Notes: generated by a model from the sequence alone, not told the origin. Shown: positions 14,623 to 22,912, counted from the first letter of the stretch. The stretch is 46,448 nt of DNA from Rhodospirillales bacterium (GCA_028277795.1 JANQFP010000051.1:1-46448), one strand, 5' to 3'. Numbers and translations are program-made.

Positions 14623-17009
14623 CCACCGTCGTCAACATCGACGCCGACCCCGTCACTCTCACAGGCCACGGGGCGGCGCGGCGGTTCTGCCGCATCCTCG
14701 CGGGGGACGAGCCGCTCACGTTCGAGGGGTACTTCCCGAAGAGAGACCCCAGGTGCAAGAACCCGGCGCTCAGGTCGCGGCGCTCGACGGGGACGCTCGA
14801 CGAGGTGCTCCCGGAGTTGAAGTCCTGGGAGGCCGAGGGGCGCTCGATCTACGTCCGGGTGAATCGGGGCGGGACTACGAGGGAGTCCGTCACGGGCATC
14901 CGCTCCGTTTCCGTGGAGTTCGACGCGCCTGAGGACCATCACGCGCATCACCAGACCGTGCCCGACGACTGGCACCAGGAACCGACCATGATCGTCCGCC
15001 GGGGTGGGTCCGTCCATGCCCATTGGTGCGTCGGCGACTGCCCCGTGGAGCGGCACGACGAACTCCAGCAGCGCGCGCAACTGTTGTACGGGTCGGACCC
15101 CGGTGCGCTCGGCCGCCAGCGCGTTTGGCGGTTGCCGGGCTTCTCCCACCCGCTGTTCCCCGAAGAGAACGTGGAGCTGGTAGTGGGCGAACTCGCCGAG
15201 CTCGTCGGCGACGACCACCGCTACGCCGTGGAAGGTTTCGAGCGCGGCCTCCCGGAGCTGCCGGCGGACGATGCTACGGAGGAGCCATCCGTTGCGCGCG
15301 GCACTCCCATCGACGAGTCGGCCCTCCGCGCGGCCCTGTCGCACATCGACCCCACCTTCGCCGAGGAACAACCCACTTGGGTGGGCATCGCCAAGGCCAT
15401 CCGCTGGGGCCAGCTCCCCGTGGAGGACGCCGAGTACATGGACTGGGAGGACCTCCTGGACGATTGGTGCTCCGGCCGCCTGTGGCAGGAGAGGATCGGC
15501 GACTCCTCGTTCGAGGTCCCGACCTATCACGGCCGCGAGGAGCTTCTGCGACGGACCGGGGACCGGCCACGTACGACCGGCGCCACGGTCACCCTGGGAA
15601 CGATCCTCAAGTTGGCCCAGAAGGGCGGCTACCGGGGCCGCACGGTCAGCCCCGCCGAGACGTTCGGGGGCTTGCCGGTGATGACGGAGGATCGGGACGC
15701 GACGGGTGAGTGCCTGGGCCGGTGGGGGTCGACCGCGGCCACTCACGACGGTTGGAGCGATGGTACGATCGGCGACGCACCCGAGGGCCTTTTCCTGCGG
15801 AACCCTAAGACGGGAGCCCTGCTCCAGAACTTCAGGAACGCCCTCATCGCCGTCCATCACATGAGCGCGACGCCCCAGCTCGACGACTTCACGGGCCGGG
15901 TACTCTTCCGCGGTTGTGTCCCGTGGGACCCCGAGAGGTACGGCCGCGTCCTCGACGACGACCTCCTGCGCGTCATCCGGGCCAACGTCATTCAGACCTT
16001 CGGCCTGGAGCTGTCGAGGGAGAACCTGTCCGAGGCCGTCCTCACGGAGGCCGCCAAGCACAGGTTCCACGCGGTCCGGGAATACCTGGACGGGCTGGAG
16101 TGGGACGGCGAGGAGAGGGTCGACTCATGGCTCGTGCGGTACCTCGGCGCACCGGACACCCCCTACGTGCGGGCCGCGGGGCGCAAGTGGCTCCTTGGGG
16201 CCGTGGCGCGCGCCCTCTGCCCCGGTTGCAAGTTCGACACAATGATGGTGCTTGAGGAGCGCCAGGGATCGGGTAAGAGCACCGTGCCCCGCGTCCTGGC
16301 CGGTGACGAGTGGTTCAGCGACTCCCTGCCGGCCGACCTTCATAGGGCGGACGCCGCGCAGGCCCTCCAGGGGAAGTGGATAGTCGAGCTGCCGGAGCTC
16401 GACGGCCTCAGCCGCAGCCAGGTGACCACGGTCAAGGCGTTCCTGTCCCGGCAGGTGGACCGGGCGAGGTTCGCGTACGACCGCTACACGCGAGACTACC
16501 GCCGCGGCTGCGTGTTCATCGGGTCCGCGAATGACGCGGCTTACCTGAGGGACCCGACGGGTGCGCGGCGCTTCTGGCCCGTGCCGGCCCCGGACGTAGA
16601 CCTGGACGGTCTCCGTGGGGCACGGGACCAGATATGGGCCGAGGCCACGGTCCTGTACCTGGTGGGCGAGGACCCGGTACTGCCGCGCGAGCTGTGGGCC
16701 GACGCGGCCAGGGAGCAGGAGGAGCGCCACGCCGAGGACCCGTGGGCGGACCGGCTGCGAGACTACCTCGACGGGAGGGGCGAGCCCGGGCCGGCGGAGC
16801 CCGTAGACCGCGCGCACTCGTCGCACCTCCTGGAGCGCGTCCTGGGTTTGACTACGGGGGCCCAGACCACAAACCACGCTACGAGGCTCAAGGCCATCAT
16901 GACTAGTCGTCTCGGCTGGACCTACAGGAGAAACCTCAAGGTGGGTGGCGTCAACAAGGCGGGCTACCTGCGGCCAGGCGCCGACGACGAGGAGGGCGCC
17001 GACGGGTAG
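14619..17009 (+). CDS. Primase-helicase (RepB-like primase, PriCT-2, VirE/SF3-like ATPase)
   Basis: 796 residues. Residues ~75-190 look like an archaeo-eukaryotic/RepB-type primase (SVSVEFD, IVRRGGSVHAHWCV, RQRVWRLPGFSHP). Residues ~235-330 resemble PriCT-2 (ALSHIDPTFAEEQPTWVGIAKAI). From ~480 on is a virulence-associated E-type helicase: WDGEERVDSWLVRYLG, Walker A ERQGSGKST (~547-555), Walker B KWIVELPEL and sensor CVFIGSAND. The protein would prime and unwind DNA at the island's own origin. It is translated from GTG 14619 coupled to the AlpA-like gene. The 447 bases downstream hold repeats and hairpins expected of an origin. Confidence 0.9.
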   Translation: MTTVVNIDADPVTLTGHGAARRFCRILAGDEPLTFEGYFPKRDPRCKNPALRSRRSTGTLDEVLPELKSWEAEGRSIYVRVNRGGTTRESVTGIRSVSVEFDAPEDHHAHHQTVPDDWHQEPTMIVRRGGSVHAHWCVGDCPVERHDELQQRAQLLYGSDPGALGRQRVWRLPGFSHPLFPEENVELVVGELAELVGDDHRYAVEGFERGLPELPADDATEEPSVARGTPIDESALRAALSHIDPTFAEEQPTWVGIAKAIRWGQLPVEDAEYMDWEDLLDDWCSGRLWQERIGDSSFEVPTYHGREELLRRTGDRPRTTGATVTLGTILKLAQKGGYRGRTVSPAETFGGLPVMTEDRDATGECLGRWGSTAATHDGWSDGTIGDAPEGLFLRNPKTGALLQNFRNALIAVHHMSATPQLDDFTGRVLFRGCVPWDPERYGRVLDDDLLRVIRANVIQTFGLELSRENLSEAVLTEAAKHRFHAVREYLDGLEWDGEERVDSWLVRYLGAPDTPYVRAAGRKWLLGAVARALCPGCKFDTMMVLEERQGSGKSTVPRVLAGDEWFSDSLPADLHRADAAQALQGKWIVELPELDGLSRSQVTTVKAFLSRQVDRARFAYDRYTRDYRRGCVFIGSANDAAYLRDPTGARRFWPVPAPDVDLDGLRGARDQIWAEATVLYLVGEDPVLPRELWADAAREQEERHAEDPWADRLRDYLDGRGEPGPAEPVDRAHSSHLLERVLGLTTGAQTTNHATRLKAIMTSRLGWTYRRNLKVGGVNKAGYLRPGADDEEGADG

Positions 17010-17456
17010 ACGGGCACGTAGAAGGGGGTCTACCGATTCTCATTATGGAATCAGAGCGGTAGAGCGAGTAGAACGTGTAGACCCTTCCCCCTGAATAGGG
17101 GGTGGCGTAGTGGGAGTCCTGGCAGGGTGGGGTTGTCCCCCTGTCGCCACCCTGTCTATTTCTAACTCTACCTTCTACCCCTTCTACCCCTTCTACCGAA
17201 TTGTCATTTAAGGGGAATCTCGACTCCGCCCCCTCTACACTCACTCTACCCGACTTCTACCCGTGCCCCGTCCCCCTCGCAGAGGCTACCCCAGGGTGCA
17301 CTTCTGGCGCTGCAAGCGATTCGCGGACGCCCGCCTGCGTGAGTCCCCCTGGTGGTGTCCCCGGATGGCACTACGGCAGCCACGTGACCCCTCCGGGCAC
17401 GCCGATGGAACGATCCGCTCAGGGCGTTCGGCCCTCAACCCCGGTAGCCTCACGTG
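17010..17456. other. Candidate replication origin: iterons and nested hairpins
   Basis: No gene is apparent. TTCTACC occurs with 9-base spacing at 17173, 17182 and 17191, preceded by CTCTACC at 17166, and again at 17244-17261. Inverted copies (GGTAGA, GTAGAA, GTAGAC) occur at 17018-17083. Between them lie a hairpin CCCCCT-GAAT-AGGGGG (17087-17102) and a larger inverted repeat GGGTGGCG/CGCCACCC enclosing a G-rich/C-rich inner stem (about 17100-17152). Tandem iterons and cruciforms next to a primase-helicase gene are typical of origins in plasmids and satellites. This is inferred from structure only. Confidence 0.6.
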
Positions 17457-18149
17457 TCAGGCCGTCAGCGCCACGTCCAGGCGCCGCAGGAGGCGTTGGA
17501 CAGAGGCGGCGTGCCACCGACCACCACGACGCGACGGGAAGTTCTGGGCATTGAGTCGGTCAGCAATACCGGAGGCCGTGGTAATGCCGTCGGAGACGGC
17601 GCGCTCGACGGCGAAGTGCAGCCCGGCGGCGAAGTCGTCGGCGGCTCGACGGCACCCCTCCACGCCGGCCGTGTTGCCGTGTTCGCGCTCATGGCGCCTG
17701 AGCGCTGCGGCACCGTTCGGGTTGCCCAACCGCGTTCCACGAGCACGGGCGGCGGCGAGGCCGGCCTTCGTGCGAGCGGAGATGGCGCGGGCCTCCTCTT
17801 CGGCCACGACGGCCAGAACTCCGAGGGTTAAGGCGTTGGCCTGTGGGTTGTCGGCAAAGATCACGGGGACCTTCGCGTCATCGAGGAGCGTCAGCACGCG
17901 GCTCGCGCGCCTTCCCATCCTGTCGAGTTTCGCACATATCAGCACACCACCGGCCGCCCTGGCATGGCGTAGCGCCGCCCTAAGCTGTGGCCGGTCGTCG
18001 CGCCGCCCCGACTCCACTTCGACATATTCGGCGACCAAGGTGCCGTCGCCGACGCACGCTGCCACGGCGGCACGCTGGGCCTCGATACCGAGGCCGCGTG
18101 CGCCTTGCTTCGCGGTACTAACCCTCAGATATGAAACGTATTTTTCCAT
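17457..18149 (-). CDS. Small serine recombinase (resolvase/invertase type)
   Basis: 230 residues. The catalytic N-terminal domain has YLRVSTAKQG with the nucleophilic Ser ~11, IEAQ, LICAKLDRMGRRASRV and the EEARAISARTKAGLAAA helix. The C-terminal region (GITTASGIADRLNAQNFPSRRGGRWHAASVQRLLRR) resembles the short recombinase/HTH part of IS607/Tn3-like family members. It could resolve multimers, invert a segment or move DNA independently of the island integrase. No obvious paired res/dif-like sites were found close by. Its start overlaps the end of the upstream small gene by 25 bases. Confidence 0.88.
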   Translation of the reverse strand: MEKYVSYLRVSTAKQGARGLGIEAQRAAVAACVGDGTLVAEYVEVESGRRDDRPQLRAALRHARAAGGVLICAKLDRMGRRASRVLTLLDDAKVPVIFADNPQANALTLGVLAVVAEEEARAISARTKAGLAAARARGTRLGNPNGAAALRRHEREHGNTAGVEGCRRAADDFAAGLHFAVERAVSDGITTASGIADRLNAQNFPSRRGGRWHAASVQRLLRRLDVALTA

Positions 18150-18403
18150 GGTTCGACTCCGTTTCGGGCAGATTGGTTACAGGAGCATCTTGGATACAAC
18201 CCGTTGCCAGGAAGGTCAGGAACGCCAGCAATGGGCGCGTGGTCAAAAGCCGCCGTGCGCTGGCACCGCCCGCACGTCACTCGGTGCGCCAATCGACTCG
18301 CCTTGAGGGTCCGCGTGGTCCCGACGCCACAGGCGACGTGCCAATCGGCGCTACCCGGCCGGACCTTCCCAATCGCGAGGTGCGTGGTTGTCTGCGGCTT
18401 CAT
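18125..18403 (-). CDS. Small Cys-rich phage-type protein
   Basis: 92 residues from ATG 18403 (MKPQTTTHLAIGKVRPG). The segment THLAIG...WHVACG...RVTCGRCQRT has the layout of small phage proteins with a His-Leu-Ala opening, a Cys-Gly and a terminal C-x2-C-R motif, presumably metal-binding; their function is not known. An in-frame ATG at 18514 would add 37 residues including a further C-x2-C pair (HCVDCS), which could complete a four-Cys zinc site, so the longer form is a real alternative. Its 3' end overlaps the serine recombinase start. Confidence 0.6.
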   Translation of the reverse strand: MKPQTTTHLAIGKVRPGSADWHVACGVGTTRTLKASRLAHRVTCGRCQRTAAFDHAPIAGVPDLPGNGLYPRCSCNQSARNGVEPWKNTFHI

Positions 18404-18544
18404 GGCCTCAATTTCTCGCTTTGAACAATCCACGCAATGACCGTTGCGCGGAATGTAAAGACTACCGTAAGTATTATATCTTGATTGGTCAAGGAAAAAG
18501 TGATGTAATTCCAAGACGTTTCGAAGATAACGGGCAGCGGAACG

Positions 18545-18559
18545 CGGACAATTTGTCCG
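18545..18559. promoter_or_regulatory. Perfect 15-bp palindrome, candidate operator
   Basis: CGGACAA-T-TTGTCCG lies between the divergent small Cys-rich gene (minus) and the terminase-like gene (plus). The spacing and symmetry fit a dimeric HTH repressor site. A second inverted repeat, AACTCGAC/GTCGAGTT, lies at 18571-18594. The surrounding 18404-18783 has no other gene and is AT-rich, consistent with divergent promoters. Confidence 0.5.
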
Positions 18560-18570
18560 ACGGGCCAGGG

Positions 18571-18594
18571 AACTCGACAGTTCGAAGTCGAGTT
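18571..18594. repeat. 8-bp inverted repeat in the divergent control region
   Basis: AACTCGAC and GTCGAGTT are separated by 8 bases, 11 bases after the CGGACAA palindrome. It could be a second operator or a small hairpin. There is no T-run, so a terminator role is unlikely. Confidence 0.4.
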
Positions 18595-18783
18595 CGATTT
18601 GTAATATACGGGGGGCGGGTGTCTGGCCGCTTCTGAATGTTCGGAACTTTCGGCCTATCTATTATTTTTTGGGTATGTCGGGTGCCGACTCGTGAGGCAG
18701 GACTTGCAGGTGTATGACCATAGTCCGCGATACAGGACGTTCAGCAGTAGCGTAAGACTATGCACCTGTGATAGACTGTCCGC

Positions 18784-19509
18784 ATGAGCACCCGGAAGAA
18801 TAACTATCCCTCTGAGAGAGCGAGCCCGAGGATCCCGCCGGCGCACCAAGCCGTTACGCCGGAGCGCAGGAGGGTATTCCTCGAAATGCTTGCCGAGACA
18901 GGTATTTTTGCCTGGGCGGCCAGGGCCGCGTCCCCCCATTGTGACAAGCGGACCGGGGCGGTGAACTCGTTCAGGGACCTGGTCAAGCGCGACCCCAGGT
19001 TCGCGTGCGAGGTGGAGGAGGCGATGGCCGAGGCGAACGCCCGCCTCGAACACACCGCCTACAAACGGGCCGTCGAGGGCGTCCCGGAGGCCGTTTTCCA
19101 GAAGGGCCAACAAGCCGTGGATTCCCAGGGACGCCCCGCCATCGTCACCAGGTACAGCGACAACCTGCTGCTGCGACTGCTGGAGAAGCGGGATCCCGAG
19201 TCGTGGAGCCAGCATCGGCAGATTGCCCACAGTGGGAGCATAGGCCGGGTGCCGGCCGGTGCCGTGGCGGTGATCGCCCTGGAGGACGTGGAGGCACTGA
19301 GCGCCGATCAGCGCCGGCAGTTGGCCGCGGTCCTCCGGTCGATCCAGGCGTTTCGGCGCCAGCGGGACGGCGAGGCCGGGGACGGTGAGGTTATTGACGT
19401 GGATTTCGAGGAAGTCGGCGAGGCCGGGATGTTGCCGCCACCCGGCGATGTGCCCATGGCGCACCTGAGCGAGGCCGACGTGGTCGCATTGGAGGAGGTG
19501 CTGTCATGA
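18784..19509 (+). CDS. Terminase small subunit-like protein
   Basis: 241 residues from ATG 18784. Residues ~20-75 have the TerS DNA-binding layout: FLEMLAETGIFAWAARAAS, then FRDLVKRDPRFACEVEEAM. The family-typical middle follows: EHTAYKRAVEGVPEAVFQKG ... RYSDNLLLRLLEKRDPESW. TerS recognises the pac/cos site and hands DNA to the large terminase. No large terminase exists in the island, so this TerS would have to work with a helper phage's TerL, the classic satellite piracy strategy. The C-terminal ~90 residues are acidic and not recognised. The next gene starts within its stop codon (ATGA), so translation is coupled. Confidence 0.82.
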   Translation: MSTRKNNYPSERASPRIPPAHQAVTPERRRVFLEMLAETGIFAWAARAASPHCDKRTGAVNSFRDLVKRDPRFACEVEEAMAEANARLEHTAYKRAVEGVPEAVFQKGQQAVDSQGRPAIVTRYSDNLLLRLLEKRDPESWSQHRQIAHSGSIGRVPAGAVAVIALEDVEALSADQRRQLAAVLRSIQAFRRQRDGEAGDGEVIDVDFEEVGEAGMLPPPGDVPMAHLSEADVVALEEVLS

Positions 19510-19778
19510 CCATTGAGGCTGACGGCTTGGATGCCCTGCTCCATGACCTTGAACTGTGCGATGCGATGAACTTTCGGGTGCTCCAGCATCCTGAGACCGG
19601 CCATGTCGCCCTGTTGCCCCGGACCATGCTCGATACGGAAAAGTGGGAGACCGACGTCCGGACGATGCACCAGGCGCAGGCGGAGGTCGCGGCGGCCGAC
19701 CCGCGGTTCACCATTGGGGAGAACGACGATCCCGAAGACGGCGAAGCTCTCGCCAGGTTCTCGATCGTCAGGGTCTAG
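19506..19778 (+). CDS. Unknown island protein (90 aa), possibly frameshifted at its 3' end
   Basis: Begins with ATG overlapping the TerS-like stop by four bases. It is an acidic small protein (MTIEADGLDALLHDLELCDAMN) with no recognised domain. Immediately after its TAG stop, the -1 frame stays open to 19921 with excellent coding-type third-position G/C bias and a protein-like reading (ELRRPDAAFSAEVGADD ... HGQSWLAEMGRAAQNL), but has no start codon of its own. The gene may therefore be longer, through a -1 frameshift, a recent mutation or a sequence error. Confidence 0.7.
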   Translation: MTIEADGLDALLHDLELCDAMNFRVLQHPETGHVALLPRTMLDTEKWETDVRTMHQAQAEVAAADPRFTIGENDDPEDGEALARFSIVRV

Positions 19779-19921
19779 GATACGAACTCCGCCGACCCGA
19801 CGCTGCCTTCAGCGCCGAAGTCGGCGCCGACGATCTCCCCGACGCGGCGGGCGTCTCCATGTTGTTTGACCACGGCCAGAGCTGGCTGGCCGAGATGGGG
19901 CGCGCGGCCCAGAATCTCTAG
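19779..19921 (+). other. Start-less coding remnant in the -1 frame
   Basis: About 47 codons read in frame from near 19775 to TAG at 19919-19921, almost all ending in G or C. No ATG, GTG or TTG exists in this frame at the junction; the first ATG is at 19859, leaving only ~20 residues. It is best explained as the displaced end of the gene above. I see no obvious slippery heptamer at the junction. Confidence 0.5.
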
Positions 19922-19956
19922 AAAACAATGACCTGGCAAAGACCAGGGCAGGGGGG

Positions 19957-19985
19957 TTGACTTGCGGTATTGGAATGCGAATAAT
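19957..19985 (+). promoter_or_regulatory. Sigma-70-like promoter
   Basis: TTGACT (19957-19962), a 17-base spacer, then AATAAT (19980-19985), each one base from consensus, with an AT-rich -10 context. It would drive the coiled-coil gene and the three small genes after it through a ~250-base leader. The leader (19986-20240) has no gene; it contains two imperfect direct copies of a GGCGGGATG-N3-GGTGG block (near 20080 and 20120). Confidence 0.6.
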
Positions 19986-20240
19986 ATGCATTAGACGTCT
20001 GTACGTCATCGTCTCGGTCCAATCGGCGGGGTCCTAGGTCACCCCAGAATCCCAGCCGTCGGGCCACCCTCTCCCAGCCGGCGGGATGTCGGTGGGAGGG
20101 GTCATCACCGAGAGCCGTCGGCGGGATGCTGGTGGCGCGCATACCTCGGGACCCGGGGCGGGATGCCCTCCTGACGAGAGACTCCAGATCGTTTTTTGTC
20201 ACCGCACCGCCAACTGCGGCGGTCGAGCATGGAGGATGCC

Positions 20241-21086
20241 ATGTCTACGTCACGGATTTCCGCCGGGCTGCGCCAGCGCGAGGAAGCGTCTGCCAGCGCT
20301 GTTCCACTCGCCGCCCTTCGGGGTGGCCCCGCCACCATCTCAGACCTAAACACCCTGGCCAGCCAGGCCAGCGCCAAGGTCGCCCGTCTACGCGAGCTGG
20401 CGGACGGCGTCAGTCGGCACATGGCGACGTTCGAGGCCCGCAAGCGTGCGGAGCTTGATGGTCTCGGCAAGACCACCAACGACAATGGGACCGTTACCGA
20501 CGCCCTGGGTCACGTCAGGCGCGGCAAGCTGCTCAGGGACGCCGTGCGCCAGGAACGCCAGAATGCCGTCGCCGTGGGCGAGGAAGAGCGCGCAAGCCTT
20601 GCCGCCGAACTGCGGGACATTAGCAGCCGCGTGGATGCCGTTCGCGATCTCCACGAGGATGCCGTGGCCGTCCTGAAGATGAACGCATTGGGCAGTGCCA
20701 AGGTGGCGGCGTACCGTGATGATCTCGCCCATGCGGGTCCGGTCGAGGTCGAGGCGGCCATGAGGCGGGCCGTACTCACCCAGGACAAAGACCTCGGGGC
20801 GGCATGTCTCCGGCGGCTCGACGCGATGCCGAAGGGCGCCCGCGACTCCGTCCGGGTGTCCCGCGCTGATCTCGCTGACACCCTGGTCGGAGCCGACGTT
20901 CGGCGCGCCCGGATGAACCTGATGGCCGTCGAGATCGCCAGCGGCGAGGCGGAGATGGCCGTTGCCACGGTCGAGGGGCGCGACGTGCCGTCGCATCGAA
21001 AGATCGCCATCGGGATCAAGCAGCGCGAGTTCGCCGAACTCCACGCGGCCGTCGAGGCCGACGCCGGACGGGCGGAGGCCGCGTGA
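20241..21086 (+). CDS. Helical/coiled-coil island protein (281 aa)
   Basis: ATG 20241 follows GGAGG at 20231-20235. The protein is almost entirely predicted helix, with heptad-like stretches (LNTLASQASAKVARLRELADGVSRH; ERASLAAELRDISSRVDAVRDLHEDAVAVLK) and an Ala-rich C-terminus. There is no signal or membrane segment and no recognised family. Its place downstream of the TerS-like gene, where phages and satellites encode packaging or capsid-assembly functions, makes a scaffold or capsid-remodelling role possible; this is a guess from position and shape. Confidence 0.75.
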   Translation: MSTSRISAGLRQREEASASAVPLAALRGGPATISDLNTLASQASAKVARLRELADGVSRHMATFEARKRAELDGLGKTTNDNGTVTDALGHVRRGKLLRDAVRQERQNAVAVGEEERASLAAELRDISSRVDAVRDLHEDAVAVLKMNALGSAKVAAYRDDLAHAGPVEVEAAMRRAVLTQDKDLGAACLRRLDAMPKGARDSVRVSRADLADTLVGADVRRARMNLMAVEIASGEAEMAVATVEGRDVPSHRKIAIGIKQREFAELHAAVEADAGRAEAA

Positions 21087-21397
21087 TGACCACGGTGGTT
21101 CTTACGACGCACCCATGGCCCTTGTACGGCGTCATGGGCGACCACTCATGGTTCGTCGTGCAGGCCGACGACGACGAGGAGGCCCGCCACATCGCCGGCG
21201 AAGTCCATGGGTGCGACTACTCCGGCGCCCTAGTGTTCGTCCTCGATCCCGCTGTCACCATCAGGACGTTGGGCGGCCGCGCCCCGCGCCGGTTCTACGA
21301 CTTCATGGTTGGCCGCGCGCAGCACATCATCGCCGCGGGTCAGGAGGCCGACGCAAGAAGGGCCGCGCCGCGAGCCGCGCGCGCCCGCTACTGCTAG
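21086..21397 (+). CDS. Unknown island protein (103 aa)
   Basis: ATG 21086 shares one base with the upstream stop (TGATG), implying coupled translation; a GTG one codon earlier is an alternative. The sequence opens TTVVLTTHPWPLYGVMGDHSWFVVQADDDEEARHIAGEV, like a small alpha/beta fold, and ends in an Arg/Ala-rich tail. Not recognised. Confidence 0.62.
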   Translation: MTTVVLTTHPWPLYGVMGDHSWFVVQADDDEEARHIAGEVHGCDYSGALVFVLDPAVTIRTLGGRAPRRFYDFMVGRAQHIIAAGQEADARRAAPRAARARYC

Positions 21398-21417
21398 CTT
21401 GTCGAAAGGAGAGTGGA

Positions 21418-21690
21418 ATGGCTGCATTCGTTGTTTTCTCGGACGCCCCGAACACCCGGCGCAGCGACGGCATCGGGGCGGTTCTCGTGACCGCGGCCGA
21501 CGCGGCGGCTGCCCGGACTGCGGCGACGGCCCTGGTAGGAACCGGGGCCGGGTCGGTCTCGGAGTGGGCGGCAGTGCAGGTGTCGGCCGGAGACCTGGCG
21601 GTCGCCGACGTGGCGTTCCAGGGCTTGGCCGTCGGCGCCGCTGACCCGTGGCCCCGCCTCACGCGGGGCGGGAACTTCCTGGCGGCGTAG
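21418..21690 (+). CDS. Unknown small island protein (90 aa)
   Basis: AAAGGAGAG precedes ATG 21418. It is an Ala/Val-rich soluble protein (MAAFVVFSDAPNTRRSDGIGAVLV) with alternating hydrophobic stretches that suggest a beta-rich fold. It starts 20 bases after the previous gene and ends 3 bases before the next. No family recognised. Confidence 0.62.
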   Translation: MAAFVVFSDAPNTRRSDGIGAVLVTAADAAAARTAATALVGTGAGSVSEWAAVQVSAGDLAVADVAFQGLAVGAADPWPRLTRGGNFLAA

Positions 21691-21693
21691 GCC

Positions 21694-21960
21694 ATGGGTT
21701 CTCCGAATCCACTGGCCCGGTGGCTGGGCGGCCTACCCGGTCACCAAGCGGGCGCCACGGAGGGGGAGGCCGTCGAGAACGCCTTTGCGGCGTACCTCGC
21801 CGATGGGGGCGACCTGTCGTACGGCGATTTCGTCGTCGCCCTGGACAGGGCCGGCTACTTCCCCTTGACCTGCGTGAGGAACCACGATACCGGCGCGTGG
21901 CGGTACAGGGTCATGTTGCCGGAGGGCACGCCCGACCACGGTGTCGCCCGGCTCCACTGA
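21694..21960 (+). CDS. Unknown small island protein (88 aa)
   Basis: ATG 21694, three bases after the previous stop. The segment NAFAAYLADGGDLSYGDFVVALDRAGYFPLT is followed by NHDTGAWRYRVMLP. It is soluble and unrecognised. It is the last gene of the plus-strand run; the next gene is convergent, 40 bases away. Confidence 0.6.
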   Translation: MGSPNPLARWLGGLPGHQAGATEGEAVENAFAAYLADGGDLSYGDFVVALDRAGYFPLTCVRNHDTGAWRYRVMLPEGTPDHGVARLH

Positions 21961-22000
21961 CGGTCAGAATGCCAGCACATCCGGCGCCTTACTGCGCCCG

Positions 22001-22912
22001 CTATCGTGACTCGGCAACATGCGCCTCAAGCAAGCCGGTGGAGTCCAGAAGGCAACTGAGGTCAAATCCGACCTCAAGGTTGAACGCGTTCCTTGCGGAG
22101 AAGTGAAGGTCCACTGACGTGCGACCATTCGGGTGCTCCTTCACCCACTTCATACCGCCGATGATCGGGAAGTTCACTGTGCTCGGGTGGGCGGCGATGC
22201 TCTTGGCGTATGCCATGCACGTGGCGATGGCCTTCCCCTTGTCGAGGTGGGTGACGGCCATGCTCTTCTTTGATTCTATGTCATCCGGGGCGAAAAAGAC
22301 GTTGAACGGTTCGTCCTTCTTCGTGCGGCACATCACATAGAAGACAGGCTCCCCAGGCTTAGACCTCGTGATGGCGTAGTCCGCACCGTCGATTGCCTCG
22401 CAGTTATTGTTCTCACGGGAGACCCTGTTGGCGGCTGCGACGATCACGTCCTTGTAGGGCCATGTTCGCTCGTCATCCCAGGTGAAGTCCTCCCGCACGT
22501 AGATGCGCCGTCCGGCCGAATCCGTCGCGGATTTGCGGAGGAAGCTACTTTCCACCCAGCCCCTATGGGTACCCCTCAGATACGCGGGCTCAGCCACCTC
22601 GACTCGCGACCAAGCACCCCGGCGGCAGACCTCCAGGACCGTGGTGCTGCCGTAAAACTGGTCGTACACTACCTGGTCCGGCGAGCTGGCTTTCTCGTCC
22701 ACGATGCGACCGTACTCCGGGCCGGGGCCGGCCCAGAGAGCCGCCCCATTCTTGGCAACGTATCTCTCGCCCGTGGTGACGTCGCCAGGTCCGCAGTCTG
22801 ACTCCAGCGCGAGCGACGCGACCGGCACGGTAGCTAGCGCCAGTGACACCGCCGTCCCGAGGATGGCCCACCGCGCGCTCCCGCGACTCGCCGACGACGT
22901 GGTGCTGCGCAT
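22001..22912 (-). CDS. Exported SH3-type cargo protein
   Basis: 303 residues with a Sec signal peptide (WAILGTAVSLALATVPVASLALES). Residues ~45-125 look like a bacterial SH3 (SH3_3) domain: ERYVAKNGAALWAGPGPEYGRIV ... GAWSRVEVA ... RGWVESSFL. The C-terminal ~170 residues are not recognised. Such domains usually bind cell-wall peptides or scaffold periplasmic enzymes. An exported protein on a satellite-sized island suggests a host-envelope function, perhaps altering phage entry or lysis, which is inference. It is convergent with the plus-strand run and is followed on its strand by no other close gene. Confidence 0.75.
   Translation of the reverse strand: MRSTTSSASRGSARWAILGTAVSLALATVPVASLALESDCGPGDVTTGERYVAKNGAALWAGPGPEYGRIVDEKASSPDQVVYDQFYGSTTVLEVCRRGAWSRVEVAEPAYLRGTHRGWVESSFLRKSATDSAGRRIYVREDFTWDDERTWPYKDVIVAAANRVSRENNNCEAIDGADYAITRSKPGEPVFYVMCRTKKDEPFNVFFAPDDIESKKSMAVTHLDKGKAIATCMAYAKSIAAHPSTVNFPIIGGMKWVKEHPNGRTSVDLHFSARNAFNLEVGFDLSCLLDSTGLLEAHVAESR

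Noticed and set aside
17166..17261. Short spaced repeats that might be a CRISPR array
   Set aside because: Units are only 7-9 bases with no 30-base repeats or unique spacers, and no cas genes; iterons fit better.
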